64,000 bases of DNA, taken from assembly GCA_027563935.2 (NCBI GenBank), contig JANVAS020000239.1:806001-870000 (forward strand), read 5' to 3'. Every line of letters starts with the position of its first letter. Position 1 is the stretch's first letter. Of this stretch, positions 22,878 to 35,406 are shown piece after piece. Position numbers and translations under genes: made by a program. The notes under the pieces are model-generated. The model made no database searches. It was not told the origin of the DNA and saw only the letters and a list, made by a program, of their open reading frames with translations. Origin of the DNA: Costus lasius (taxonomy: Eukaryota; Streptophyta; Magnoliopsida; Zingiberales; Costaceae).

Positions 22878-24582
22878 TGTTGGAGTATGCCCTTAAGGCT
22901 AATGTTTGAGGCCTTTGGGATTGTAATAGTATCATGTAATAAACTCTTATGTTTATAAAAGGCATGGTTATTATTCAGCTTGTTACCTTGTCTGCTGTAA
23001 TAAGTGTACTTCTGAATAATGTCTCAAAGCTGTTCAGCTAGGCTGACAGGCTATAAGTCCTTAGTCGAGATATCTTGGAGAACATGAGACAGCCTTGATA
23101 TGATAGAGACTAATATGAGTGCTAATCTTATAGGATGCTTCGAGCATGGAATAAGATGTAGACTCATGGGTACATTGGATGTACTGGACAGACCCTACTG
23201 GGATATTCCATTGCTTGTCACAATGTGAATGATCCTTGTAAGCAACAAGTGGCACATGTCCTCTGACTTGAGATCACTTGTGTTTCTAAATGAGGATTGT
23301 CATTGTCTTGAGCTAGTTCAATATCATTTGAGATATAATGATTATAGACTATCTTGGATGGTGAGCTTGAATCAGGTTAGGGCACTTGTGATAGATAAAG
23401 GATTGCCGTCTCCTTGTTTAAGGAGTGTGATGTTCTATAGGGCCACACTATATGAGATGATTGAGGAAGTGTATGGCCATACCCAGATGACTATGTTCAT
23501 CTGATCTAATCATGCTCATCGTATTGGAGTTACAAGCTTGACATGCTTGTCCAATAAGAACATCCAGTGGCAAAGGACAAATGTATGCCTTGTGAATTGA
23601 GTCACACTTGTGCTGTGTTTTGGGTGCAGTCTTGGAAGACTCTTTCCTTTATATCGGGAGACAGTGATGTGTTGCTAGATACCCCTCACTGATCGTGATA
23701 ACGTAAGTTATCGTTACCGACATTTAAAGGAAACCCTCAGGGTCGCACAATTTGGTGATATGGCTTCCTTAAGTCAGATCGTGTGGACTGAATTGTTTTG
23801 GTTCAGTTTAAAGAGATTTAATCTCTGATTGTAAGTGAGATCTGGTCTGATCATGTTTGATTGATTAGAGCTTTAGATCGGTAAGCTTCGATCGAGAGAG
23901 ATGATGCTAGATCGGTGCGATCAGAAGCGTCAGATGATGAAGGGTCAGATCTAGGACCTTGTGGTCTAATTTGGTCTAGACTTAATTCTGGGCTGATTTG
24001 GTTTCGAAATTGAACCAATGAAATTGAACCGGCTCATGGGTTGAGCGCTTGGTTCAAGAGGGAGAAGAGGTTGCGTTTGGTTCATGGAAACATGAACCAT
24101 GAACGCCAACTCTTAATCGTTGCCATTTATGGAAAGTTCCATAAGCTAAACGCATATGCGTTCATGGCTTGATTACTCTCTAATGCTTTCGGTTTTGCTC
24201 TTTGGGCAAGGAGAAAACGGCTTGCTCTTGGAGAAGGCGTTGTTCTTGCGAAAAGAAGGAAGAGCTCTCGAAAAGAAGGCAGCCCTTTTCATCTAATCTC
24301 CTACACACGGTTGAAAGAGCTTGCCAATCTTGCTAGCACAAGACTTGCGCAAGGAGGAAGCTTTCATCCCTTGTGTGTGATTTCTTTGGAGAAGATCCCT
24401 TCGGTCTTTCTTCTTCCAAGCCGCACCATCTACATGGCTATGGTATGATCTTGTTCTTATCAATCTTTGATAGTTGAACAATTGGCATGCAAACGATTTT
24501 AAAACCCTTGCTTCCGCTTGCATCATTTTTCATTAGCGCCATGCTTAGGGTTTTTGCCCCCTTTATCTTTGGGGTTCCTTCA
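22878..24582 (+). mobile_element. Solo LTR L of the same copia family
   Basis: This 1705-bp LTR starts TGTTGGAGTATGCCC and ends GGGGTTCCTTCA, flanked by gacgt at 22873-22877 and 24583-24587. No internal sequence accompanies it, so it is a solo LTR left by intra-element recombination. It carries ATG GCT ATG|GTATGATC at 24434-24444. Confidence 0.93.
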
Positions 24583-24757
24583 GACGTCAAGAGGATTCGG
24601 CCAAGTTTTTCATCTCATCATCCCTGAAACGATCAAGGAAGCTTTGGAGCATTGCTAGCACAAATCGCCCCAAAGAAGTAGGCCTTCTTCCTCTTGTGTG
24701 TGACAACCTTTGGAGGAGATCTCTTTTGCTTTCTTCTTCCAAGACACCATCCAAGAG

Positions 24758-24768
24758 ATGGCGACGGT
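24758..24768 (+). promoter_or_regulatory. ATG mini-exon and splice donor, element C LTR
   Basis: The sequence is ATG GCG ACG|GTATGG, with the donor at 24767. The predicted intron ends at 26689 (1923 nt), leaving the gag phase intact. Confidence 0.5.
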
Positions 24769-24903
24769 ATGGATCCTTCTCATATCTATCTAAGTTGATC
24801 ATATGCGATATAAAGATCTATGAAAGCCCTTCTTCCGCTTGCAAAATTTTATGCGCCACCCTAATAGGGTTTTCGCCCCCCTCTTGAAAGGGGTTCCATC
24901 AAT

Positions 24904-24915
24904 TGGTATCAGAGC
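24904..24915 (+). other. Primer-binding site, element C
   Basis: TGGTATCAGAGC lies two bases from the end of the 5' LTR (24901) and matches initiator-Met tRNA. Confidence 0.88.
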
Positions 24916-26179
24916 TTCGTTTATATCTATGCATATGATTGCTTAATGCTATATTGTGATACTTGTTTGCAAAACATGCTTAGATCTGTAGCTTACATGC
25001 GAATATGATTACACATGTTTTATGTTTGCGCATGTTTCATACTAGGCGCATCTTTGTGATCTTTGTTGTTGATGTTTTATCAAAAGAATATCACTTGCGC
25101 GCCTATCATTAGACTAAGCGCCTACTATAAACCCTTAGACGGGTTAGTAGGGTTGAAGTCATCCTCTTGGTTAGATCCAACTAGTCTGATCAGACCATCT
25201 GACAGCCTAGATGGGTCGACCAGATAGCACCCTTGCGCAAGCGAGAGGTGGCTATAGGTCGGCTGCATCATAGGTGTGTAGCGATGTCTGGTTGAGACGT
25301 CTGTTGAACGCACATGAGTTAGGCCCGGGCTCACACCCGTTTGCCAGACCTCATCGTGGTTGTCCAGCCCTTGGTGCATGCATAGTTGACCACTGGGTTG
25401 ACTCAAGTCAGTTAGGACTTGGTGCATGCAAGGGCACAGGATCTGACTAGCTTGGATGAGTGGATCCCTATTATTGTACCGTTGTAAGGTTGTGGGGGCA
25501 TATAAGAAAATTAAAATTGATGCCAATGTGGTTTTCGAAATTTTGTTTTCTTATTGGATCACATGCTGATGTTTGATGCCATTGCCTGTTTATTTAATCT
25601 TATGTGGGCTGCCCATGTTAAATGTGTGCTGTGCTGGGGGCCTGCGTGCCTGGTAAATTTTGTAAATTAATTTTTATATTGTGATCTGCGAATCACATTG
25701 CATTTAATTTATAAAATGTAATTGACCTGCGAGTCAATCTTGTCTAGATAGATTAATATGTAAATTAATCAGACAAGAGCACTGAGCACACTTGGCAGAG
25801 GCGCATGCAGCAGTGGCTAGACCAGGTGGGAGGTCTAGGGTTCGTCCCTAGGACCTGGCGCATATTCCTGGTGGGCGCACCAGAGCTGCAGATGGCGCTT
25901 GGGCCCTGGTTTGGGCCAGATGAGCAGCAAAAGCAAGTGAAGACTTAAGTTTATTTAAGGTCTTACTTAGGCTATGGGCTTTTACCACATAAGATCCATG
26001 CTTTCTTTTATTGTTTAATATTAGAATTGCATGATTAGTTTATCTTCTGTTATCACCATAGGAATTGCATGATAGTGAAGAAGATAAAAGACCGTTAAAA
26101 TCCAACGATTAAATATCAAGCTCGTAAGCCTTCTGACGCGAAACCTCACTGTTCTGATTATCGTTGGAGCCGTGTTGTA

Positions 26180-26401
26180 CCCACTCAGTGGGCACGTCCA
26201 TCTATCTTCAGACGGTGTGTGATTTCACCTGCGTGTTACAGAGAAGGGATTTATCGCTTCTCGTTGCTCAGCATAGCACGTGGTGGTCCAGGGTGTAGGT
26301 CGGGTCAGCTTGGCCATGTAGGCTACATATGTGGCGCATATGGTAGCACATGGAGGCAGCCATCTGTGGGATCAGAGATTGTGTTGTACCAACTCAGTTG
26401 G
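26180..26401 (+). other. Twin leader hairpins, element C
   Basis: CCCACTcAGTGGG (26180-26192) and CCAACTcAGTTGG (26389-26401) have the same spacing and flanks as in B. Confidence 0.65.
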
Positions 26402-26660
26402 CACAGTCTGCTGGATCGCCCAGATGAAGGGGAATCGCACGGGTTGGCGATTGGCAGGGACTGCCTACCAGAGATTAGTGCTTGTACTCTCTGTGCATCT
26501 TATCTCGCCTGAGCGGGACGCGGAGACCAAGTATGAAATCTGGATCCCGTCTCACTAAAAGAGTTCTACTCTTTCGGGCTGTTTTGCTGGATTTTTCAGC
26601 CAGATAAAATAGTGAGAAAAAGAATCATTCTTAAGTCCTGATTGATTCTTAACATTGATA

Positions 26661-26689
26661 CTGACCTTGCTGTTCTTGCATTGTTGTAG
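26661..26689 (+). promoter_or_regulatory. Putative leader intron 3' splice site, element C
   Basis: CTGAC (branch A 26664) lies 25 nt before the AG at 26688-26689. Seven open codons separate it from the gag ATG at 26711. Confidence 0.5.
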
Positions 26690-26710
26690 ATTCCTGCAGC
26701 AACGAACACC

Positions 26711-26941
26711 ATGAGCTTCAATGTGCGATCCCTACTGGAAAGGGAGAAGTTTGCTGGGCCAAACTTCTCGGACTGTTACGGACACCTTAAGATTGTTCTT
26801 AAGGCAGAGAGGAAACTGTATGTCCTCGAGTCGGCGATACCGCCGCAGCCCGCTCCGAACGCCGCAAGGGCGGTTCGGGAAACCTATGAAAAGCACGTCA
26901 ATGATAGCATTGATGTCGCTTGCCTGATGCTAGCGTCTATG
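26711..26941 (+). pseudogene. gag, element C, first 77 codons
   Basis: The copia gag N-terminus begins MSFNVRSLLEREKFAGPNF and ends at CLMLASM, where solo LTR O was inserted (TSD ctatg, 26937-26941). The reading frame is intact up to that point and resumes in the same frame at 30032. Confidence 0.9.
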
Positions 26942-29900
26942 TGTAACATCCCACATTCTTAACCCCAAACAAATGGCACAAATCACAAATGATACAGGAT
27001 GTTTCATATAAGATCGATCATATGCTAGGTAAAACCGAGTTCAAGAAAACACGATCTGAAAAAAATTTCCATAAATCCATACACACAAATTCAGAAAACT
27101 CAAATCTCATAAGGGTACCTGCCACCACGCAATCCTTGCACTAGACATATGCAAGGCAATAGTTATATCAAAACCGATTCAAATTCATAAAATCCATAAA
27201 GGTACCTGCCACCAGGCAATACTTGCACTAGACATATGCAAGTTACAGGGTATATCAAAACCGATTGCACAGAATATACAACAAGCCGAAATTCAAAACA
27301 AAATCACAAAAAATCGATTTTATAAACTCATACCAAACACCGAAACCAGGCTGAAGCCCACGGTGACACAAAAATCAAACTCATAAGACTGCCATAACTG
27401 GCAACATACTTCACATAGTTCACATAGTCTCATGATTCACATAGTTCATATAGTTTTATGTTAAGGCCACAACCGGCCCCAAGAATTAAGCATAAAAGTT
27501 CTTAAAACAGCAAACAGCATAATTATCCACGCCAATGCACTCAAGACATGCGCCCCTGCTCTATGCCTGAAAATAGTGAGGGGTGAGCTACACAGCCCAG
27601 TGAGTGGATAGTCTAAATCGACCATCCATAACATACATTCAAAAATATAGGCAGATTATTTTTAAAAATATTTAACCGAATATTATGTCAACATATAACA
27701 AAATAAAGAAACAGAAGTCATATAGACAGTTAAATGTACACACTAGCATATAACAAACTCAGGTTCTAGAGTTTTACTCTAACCCAATTAAACACATATA
27801 TTCTAAACCAACTAAACACACCATACTTAATTAACCTAGTTGTCCAGCATAATCAGTAGTGACCAATATGGTCTAACCCGGCTTGGCCAAAGCACTGGGA
27901 GCTGCAAAATCTCGTGCAACACATAAACATGGATAGTGAGTAGAATCAAGAGGTGGCCCCCGCCAGGTCACGACGTGGCACTTTGCTCTATCACTCCATA
28001 ACACATCAGAGTGATGACATCAAGAGGTGGCCCCTGTCTGATCAAGACATGGCACTTTGCGTCTTATATCACCCCATCACATAAAAGAGTAATGACATCA
28101 AGAGGTGGCCCCTGTCTGATCAAGACATGGCACTTTGCGTCTTATATTACCCCATCACATAAAAGAGTAGTGACATCAAGAGGTGGCCCCTGTCCGACCA
28201 AGACATGGCACTTTGCGTCAAAACCCGTTCTCCCAAAAGGTTCCTACTGGACAACAGACATATCTTATTTCATATTTCACAAAGGTGGACTCCTAAGTGT
28301 CAACTAGACTCTAGGATAGTCATCACAAAAATCATATCGGGCAGGCTGAACATCAACCCCCATCACAATAATCATAATAGGCAGGCCGAACATCAGCCCC
28401 CTCACATATCAAATACAGGGCTGAAATTCAAACCCTTCACATATCACATAAGGACTATCCTATGAGTACACTGTTACACTTAGCCATAGTCCTAACCAAC
28501 ACATAACACATAATATTCAAAATTCTCATAATCACATAATTTTCAAAAATCTCATAACCACATAATGTTCACAATTTACATAACAACATAATATTCCAAA
28601 AATCACATAAACACCTAATATTTAAAAATCACACAATTACATAATATTAACAATCATATAATGTAGTGTGGTCCTTAGGGTCCTTAGGTTTCATGCTGAT
28701 TAGTTCAGTCAAATCTTACTAGGTTATCATCCAAATTTCTCAAACAATTTCTCAATAATGCAGTTAACAAGCATCCATAAAAATTAACATAAAACTAAAA
28801 CATGTAGTCATACAAACTATCCATAAAATTAACAAAAATTAAAACATGTATTCATATCAACTATTTTACAAATCTCTACATATAAACCACGGTTAACATA
28901 ACATACTATCTATTAAATTTTACACCTTGAATTAACATGAATTTCATGCTCAAACCATTGGTCTAAAACTTCTGAATTTCCATAATCTAATACCTTAAAT
29001 TTCATATTATCAACTTTCGGATTTCATAAAGAAAATCATCAAAATTTCGGTTTTCATGCATATTATCAAGAATTTGGTCTTCATAAATAATATCAAGATT
29101 TCGGATTATCATGAATAATTATCAAAGATTCGGTTCACATGAAGAAACATCTTGAATTTGGTTTACATGAAAAATACATCTTGAGTTTCGGTTTTAACAT
29201 GATAAAAATTCCAATAATTCAATTGTATCAAGTCACAAACACAACCAAACTAATAGATCAAATAAGACATTCCACTCACCTTGAACCGTGAACACCAAGG
29301 TGAAAAACCCTTCCAAAAAATCGTCTAAGGCTTTGAAAGATGCTACCAAACACCAAGGAATAATTCGCCAAAGGGGAAGAGATGGAGAAATCACCAAAAT
29401 CGCCTCAAGAACTCTTCAAGAATCGCCTAAGTTCCTTAAGAAGTCGCCAAGCTCTTCAAGCCGTCGCCCAAGGTTTCTTTCAAGCCAAAAAAAAGAAATC
29501 GCCAACACTCTACCCTAACCGAAATATCAATTTGAATTTTCGGTTTTTAACTCTTAACCCATTAACCCATTAATTCAATTAGGTTTTACCCATTTAACTA
29601 ACTAATTTGTATTTTAAAACCCAATTAGTTTAAACCCAATAATTCAACCATTAACTTAACGAAAATCCAATAAGGTCTAATTAACATCCAATAAGGGTTT
29701 AATTAACCAATAAGGTCTAATTAATTAACCAACAAACTGTAATTAATTAACTTACAATTACAACCCATAAATCCTAATTAATTTATCATGAACAACCAAT
29801 AATAATTTATCATAAATTAACAGCCAATAATCCAACAAATAATCTCTAATTAATTTACAATAAATTAACAACCAAATAGACTCAAATCAAATAATTACAA

Positions 29901-30031
29901 TTAAACAATCAACAAGCTAGTTAATTAGCATTCAATAAATTTTACTTGAATCATAATAAAATATCACAGCTAATGATTTTATTTAAATCCAAAATAATGC
30001 TTACCAGGACTTAAGATCCTTGGATCTTACA
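26942..30031 (-). mobile_element. Gypsy solo LTR O, 3.09 kb
   Basis: A 3090-bp insertion with TG...CA ends (TGTAACATCCC...GGATCTTACA on the plus strand) is flanked by ctatg at 26937-26941 and 30032-30036. It has no gag, pol, PBS or internal domain, so it is a solo LTR. Orientation is read as minus: the minus strand starts TGTAAGATCC, ends GGGATGTTACA, and contains CACTGGGCTGTGTAGCTCACCCC followed by TTTTCAGG. I recognise these as features of long plant Tekay/Del-type gypsy LTRs. It is AT-rich and carries a 78-bp tandem repeat. Frames such as 29288-29573 have no coding support. Confidence 0.85.
27948..28230. repeat. 78-bp tandem repeat inside solo LTR O
   Basis: Four units begin AAGAGGTGGCCCC at 27948, 28022, 28100 and 28178. 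The last three have a 78-bp period and are nearly identical; the first is diverged and shorter (74 bp). Confidence 0.85.
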
Positions 30032-33000
30032 CTATGACGCCACCGCTGCAGCGTCAGCATGAGGATATGTCGGCTATAGAAATTATAGCGAACCTCAAGA
30101 TGCTGTATGCTGCACAGGCGAGGACAGAGCGCTATAATCTGACGAAGCTCTTCTTTCAGAGCAAACTGGCTGAAGGGAGCCCAGTGGGAGCTCACGTGCT
30201 CAAGATGATTGGGCACAAAGAGGCTCTAGAAAAACTGGGGCATACCATCAACCAGGAGCTTGCTGTAGATATTATTCTGCAGTCTCTCCCGCCTTCATTC
30301 GACGCGTTCATTATTAACTTTAATATGAACAAAATCGACTGTACTCCGGCAGAGCTGCTCAATATGCTCTTGACTACTGAGGAAACTCTGAAGGGAAAGC
30401 CTTCAACCTCTGTCTTACTGGTTCCTTCTAGGAACAAGAAGAAGGGGAAGAAGGGCAAGGCCCCGGTCAAGAACTACAGTAAGGCTCTGAAACAGAAGGT
30501 AAAGCGGTCCAAGGAATACAGGTGTTTCCACTGTGGCCACCTAGGTCACTGGAAAAAGGACTGTAAAGCGCTCCAAGGAGATAAGAGGGGAAGCATCGCT
30601 TCTGGCTCAGGTATATTCGTGACTGAAGTCATGTTTTCATCTTCTTCTATTTCATGGGTGTTGGACACTGCATGTGGAGTTCACATTTGTTCAAATGTAC
30701 AGGAACTCAAGAGAAGAAGGCAGGTGGGACAGCATGAGGTAGACCTACGAGTTGGAAATGGGGCACGGGTTGCTGCTGTTGCTGTAGGAGACTATTTCAT
30801 TTCTTTGCCATCTGGACTTATATTGGAACTAAACAGTTGTTATTTTGTTCCCAGTATTACTAAAAATATTATCTCTATTCCTGCTCTTGTCAGGAAAGGA
30901 TTTTCCTTTGAATGCAATATTTCAAAGTGTGTTTTATCTTATGATAATATTGTTTATGCAACTGGTTCAATTAACAATGGGTTATTCATGTTGGACATGG
31001 AATGTTCGATACAAAATATTAATAATAAGAAAGCCAAGTATGCTGATGACAGCACCTTGCTATGGCATAGTCGTTTAGGCCATATCAACGAGAAACGCAT
31101 TAAGCGGTTGCATGAACATGGACTGCTGGGATCATTCTCCTATGAGGAGATTGATACATGCAAAGCTTCTTTGATGGGTAAAATGACGAAGTCACCTTTT
31201 CCTCACAAAGGTCAAAGGGCTTCAGGTTTACTTGACCTTATACACAGTGATGTGTGTGGGCCATTTAGTAAACATGCTAGAGGTGGCTATCAGTACTTCA
31301 TTACCTTCACTGATGATTTCAGTAGGTACGGTTATGTCTATCTGATGAGACATAAGAGTGAATCTTTTGACAAGTTCAAAGAGTTCAAGAATGAAGTACA
31401 AAATCAGCTAGGCCGAAATATCAAGGCACTTCGCTCAGATCGAGGTGGAGAATACCTAAGTCATGCGTTTACTGACTATCTAAAGGAGTGTGGGATTATC
31501 TCACAGCTCACTCCACCAGGAACACCGCAATGGAATGGTGTGTCCGAGAGGAGAAATAGAACGTTGCTTGATATGGTTCGTTCTATGATGAGTCAGGCTA
31601 CTCTACCTTACTCCTTTTGGGGGTTTGCACTGGAAACAGCTGCAAAGGTACTAAACCGAGTGCCATCCAAGGCAGTTTCTAAGACTCCATATGAATTATG
31701 GTATGGGAAACAGCCAAGCTTGACATTTATCAGGATCTGGGGCTGCGAGGCTTATGTCAAAAAGCTCGCCTCTGGGAAACTGGAGAGCAGATCTGAGAAA
31801 TGCATCTTTGTCGGTTACCCTAAGGAAACTAAGGGTTATTATTTCTACGATCCCAAAGAGAACAAGGTTTTTGTTGCTCGGACGGCCATATTTCTTGAGA
31901 AGGAGTTTCTTCTGCAAGAGGCCAGTGGGAGAGAAATAAAGCTGGAAGAGAATCCAGAGGAAGGACAAAGTAGTCAAGCGCAGTTGGATGAGCCTGAGCC
32001 GGTAGAACAGGTTATTGAACAACCTGAGGCTCAGACATCACGGGAACCGCGAAGATCGGGAAGGATCCGTCGTCAGCCTGAGCGCTATGACGGAGTCTAC
32101 ATCATTGATAATGATGAACCCCTCACTTATGACGATGCGGTCAGTGGACCGGAGTCAGCGAGATGGCTTGAAGCTATGCGCGCCGAGATGGACTCCATGT
32201 CAGATAACCAAGTCTGGGATTTGGTTGATCCGCCTCCGGGAGTAATCCCTATAGGCTGCAAATGGATCTTCAAGAAGAAGATTGACATGGATGGTAACGT
32301 GGTTACCTATAAAGGCAGGCTAGTTGCGAAAGGTTTCAAACAAATCTACGGGATAGATTATGATGAAACTTTCTCACCTGTAGCTATGTTCAAGTCTATT
32401 CGGATTCTTTTCGCGATAGCAGCATATTATGATTATGAGATCTGGCAAATGGATGTGAAAACAGCTTTCCTGAATGGAAATCTGGATGAGGATGTGTACA
32501 TGACACAACCTGAGGGTTTCACTGATCCATCAGATCGTCATAAGATATGCAAATTAAAGAAGTCCATTTATGGACTTAAGCAAGCATCAAGAAGCTGGAA
32601 TATTCGTTTTGATGAATCAGTCACTGAATTTGGTTTCATCAAGAACGAGGATGACCCGTGTGTATATAAGAGGTTTAGTGGGAGCGTGATTACTTTCCTA
32701 GTCCTCTACGTCGATGATATCTTGATCATTGGAAACGACATTCCTGAAATGCATGCGGTTAAGGCATGGTTAAGGAAATGTTTCCAGATGAAAGATTTAG
32801 GAGAAGCAGCCTATGTATTAGGTGTGAAGATCTACAGGGATAGATCTAAGAGGCTTCTCGGGCTGTGCCAGAGTACTTACATCGATAAAGTCCTGGAGAG
32901 ATTTCATTTAGAGAATTCTAAAAGAGGATATCTTCCAGTCAGACATGGTCTGAATCTTTCGAAGAGTCAGTGTCCACAAACACAGATTGAGAAAGATGAA

Positions 33001-33690
33001 ATGGACAATACGCCTTATGCTTCGGCTATTGGATCCATTATGTATGCGATGTTGTGTACTCGCCCAGACGTTGCTTACGGGTTAAGCGTGACCAGTCGGT
33101 TCCAAAGTAATCCAGGTATGGCGCACTGGATTGCAGTCAAGAACATCTTGAAATATCTTCGGAGGACCAAAGATATGTTCTTGATATATGGTGGTCAGGA
33201 AGAACTCAGTATTGAAGGATATACTGACGCTTCGTTCCAGTCTGACCAGGATGATTTCCGATCGCAATCAGGCTATGTTTTTAGCTTGAATGGAGGTGCA
33301 GTGGTGTGGAAAAGTTTCAAACAGTCAACTGTTGTTGATTCCACAACAGAAGCCGAGTATGTTGCAGCCTCGGAAGCATCCAAGGAGGCAGTGTGGATTC
33401 GTAAGTTCGTGAGAGAACTTGGTGTCGTTCCTTCGAGTGCAGATCCTTTGGTTATCTTCTGTGATAACACTGGAGCAATTGCACAAGCAAAGGAACCACG
33501 GTCGCACCAGAAGTCCAAGCACATACAGAGACGGTTTCACTTGATCCGGGAGATCATAGATCGTGGCGAGATCAAAGTCTGCAAGGTACATACAGATGAC
33601 AATCTAGCAGACCCGCTTACCAAGCCTCTGGCGCAGCAGAAGCATGAGAAGCACTGTAATAATATGGGTTTGAGATTTCTCAACCATTAG
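30032..33690 (+). CDS. Copia gag-pol polyprotein, element C, main part
   Basis: This is an open frame of 1218 codons from the ATG at 30034. In family terms it lacks only the gag N-terminus cut off by LTR O. Order of domains: gag; CCHC knuckle CFHCGHLGHWKKDC (~164-177); protease with DTAC (~211-214); integrase; reverse transcriptase with YVDD (~892-895); RNase H with DAS, EAEY and FCDN motifs; end ...LRFLNH. The integrase HHCC zinc-binding motif reads DTCKASLMGK: the second Cys is Ser (about residue 379), whereas A, B and G keep Cys. The catalytic D, D, E (IHSD, SDRGG, GVSERR) are present. No stop or frameshift is seen, and the polypurine tract follows. Confidence 0.93.
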
Positions 33691-33710
33691 ATTAAGTGCA
33701 AGAGGGAGAT

Positions 33711-35401
33711 TGTTGGGATATGCCCTTAAGGCTAATGTTTGAGGCCTTTGGGATTGTAACAGTATCATGTAATAGACTCTTAAGTTTATAAAGGCATGGT
33801 TCTTATTCAGATTGTTACCTTGTCTGCTGTAATAAGTGTACTTCTGATTAATGTCTCAATGCTGTTCAGCTAGGCTGACATGCAGTTAAGTCCTTAGTCG
33901 AGATATCTTGGTGAACTTGAGACAGCCTTGATATGCTTGAGACTAATATGTGTTCTAATCTTATAGGATGCTTCGAGCATGGAATAAGATGTAGACTCAT
34001 GGGTACATTGGATGTACTGGACAGACCCTACTAGGATATTCAATTGCTTGTCACAATGTGAATAATCCTTGTTTGCTACAAGTGGCACATCTCCTCTGAC
34101 TTGAGATCACTTGTGTTTCTAAATGATGATTGTCATTGTTTTGAGGTAGTTCAATATCATTTGAAAGATAATGGTCATAGACTATCTTGGATAATGATCA
34201 TGAGTCAGGTTAGGGCACTAGTGATAGACATAGGATTGCCGTCTCCTTGTTTAAGGAGTGTGGTGTTCTAAAGGGGCCCCCCCGGCTGAGATGATTGAGA
34301 AAGTGTATGGCCATACCCAGGTGACTGTGTTCATCTGGTCTAATCATGCTCATCATATTGGAGCTACAAGCTTGACACGCTTGTCCAATAAGAACATCCA
34401 GTGGCAAAGGAAATATGTATGCCTAGTGAAAAGGATTCACACTTGAGCTATGTTTTGGGTGTAGTCTTGGAAGACTCTTTCCTTTATATCAGGAGACAGT
34501 GATGTGTTGCTAGATACCCCTCACTGATCGTTATAACGTAAGTTATCGTTACCGACATTTAAAGGAAACCCTCAGGGTCGCACAATTTGATGATATGGCT
34601 TACTTAAGTCAGATCGTGTGGACTGAATTGTTTCGGTTCAGTTTAAAGGGATTTAAACTCTGATTGTAAGTGAGATCTGGTCTGATCATGTTTGATTGAT
34701 TAGGGCTTGAGATCGGTAAGCTTCGATCGAGAGTGTTGATGCTAGATCGATCAGATCAGAAGCATCTGGAGATGAATGGTCAGATCTAGGACCTTAGGGT
34801 CTAATTCGATCTAGACTTAATGTTTGGGCTGATTTGGTTTGGTCATTGAACCAAACATCTTGAACCGGCTCATGAGTTGAGCGCAAGGTTCAGGTGGGTG
34901 AAGAGAGTTGCGCATGGTTCACTTGGTGAACGCATAACGCATGTAATCAAGGCTTGCTATTTTGGGAACTTTCGGTTTTCAAAGTGGGAACGTTTCCACG
35001 TTCACTTGCAACGCCTCCTCTCTATTCCTCTCGCTAATTCGCTCTTGGCATTGGACGACTCACGGCTGTCGGCGTGAAGGTTGACGTCAAGAGGATTCGG
35101 CCAAGTTTTTCATCTCATCATCCCTGAAACGATCAAGGAAGCTTTGGAGCATTGCTAGCACAAATCGCCCCAAAGAAGTAGGCCTTCTTCCTCTTGTGTG
35201 TGACAACCTTTGGAGGAGATCTCTTTTGCTTTCTTCTTCCAAGACACCATCCAAGAGATGGCGACGGTATGGATCCTTCTCATATCTATCTAAGTTGATC
35301 ATATGCGATATAAAGATCTATGAAAGCCCTTCTTCCGCTTGCAAAATTTTATGCGCCACCCTAATAGGGTTTTCGCCCCCCTCTTGAAAGGGGTTCCATC
35401 A
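33711..35401 (+). repeat. 3' LTR of element C
   Basis: This 1691-bp LTR is the same length as the 5' copy without L. It shows the uninterrupted site where L entered the other copy (GGTTGACGTCAAGAGG near 35079-35095). It ends GGGGTTCCATCA|gcttc. Confidence 0.95.
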
Positions 35402-35406
35402 GCTTC

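Larger units (their letters stand above)
21501..24901 (+). repeat. 5' LTR of element C, split by solo LTR L
   Basis: LTR sequence occupies 21501-22877 and 24588-24901 (1691 bp in total). L with its second TSD copy lies between. It starts TGTTGGGATATGCCC and ends GGGGTTCCATCA immediately before the primer-binding site. Confidence 0.93.
24902..26710 (+). other. Untranslated leader of element C
   Basis: This leader is colinear with the leaders of A and B and has no supported gene. It contains the SINE-like patch (25811-25860), the twin hairpins (26180-26401), branch point 26664 and acceptor 26689. Frames of 75-97 codons at 26219-26558 are shared with A and B only. Confidence 0.75.
21501..35401 (+). 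mobile_element. Copia element C, youngest full copy, with two nested solo LTRs
   Basis: C sits in B's gag with TSD gcttc (21496-21500 and 35402-35406). After subtracting its own guests (L and O) it is about 9.1 kb: 5' LTR 21501-22877 plus 24588-24901, primer-binding site, leader, gag-pol 26711-26941 plus 30032-33690, polypurine tract AAGAGGGAGAT (33700-33710) and 3' LTR 33711-35401. Both LTRs are 1691 bp once L is removed and differ at about nine positions by eye, roughly 0.5%, so the insertion is recent. Confidence 0.95.

Noticed and set aside
27948..28230. Possible CRISPR-like array of repeats
   Set aside because: It is a head-to-tail tandem repeat without unique spacers, inside a plant LTR.
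29288..29573. Lys/Ser-rich frames of 63-76 codons
   Set aside because: Within solo LTR O on its antisense side; simple-sequence bias explains the open frame.
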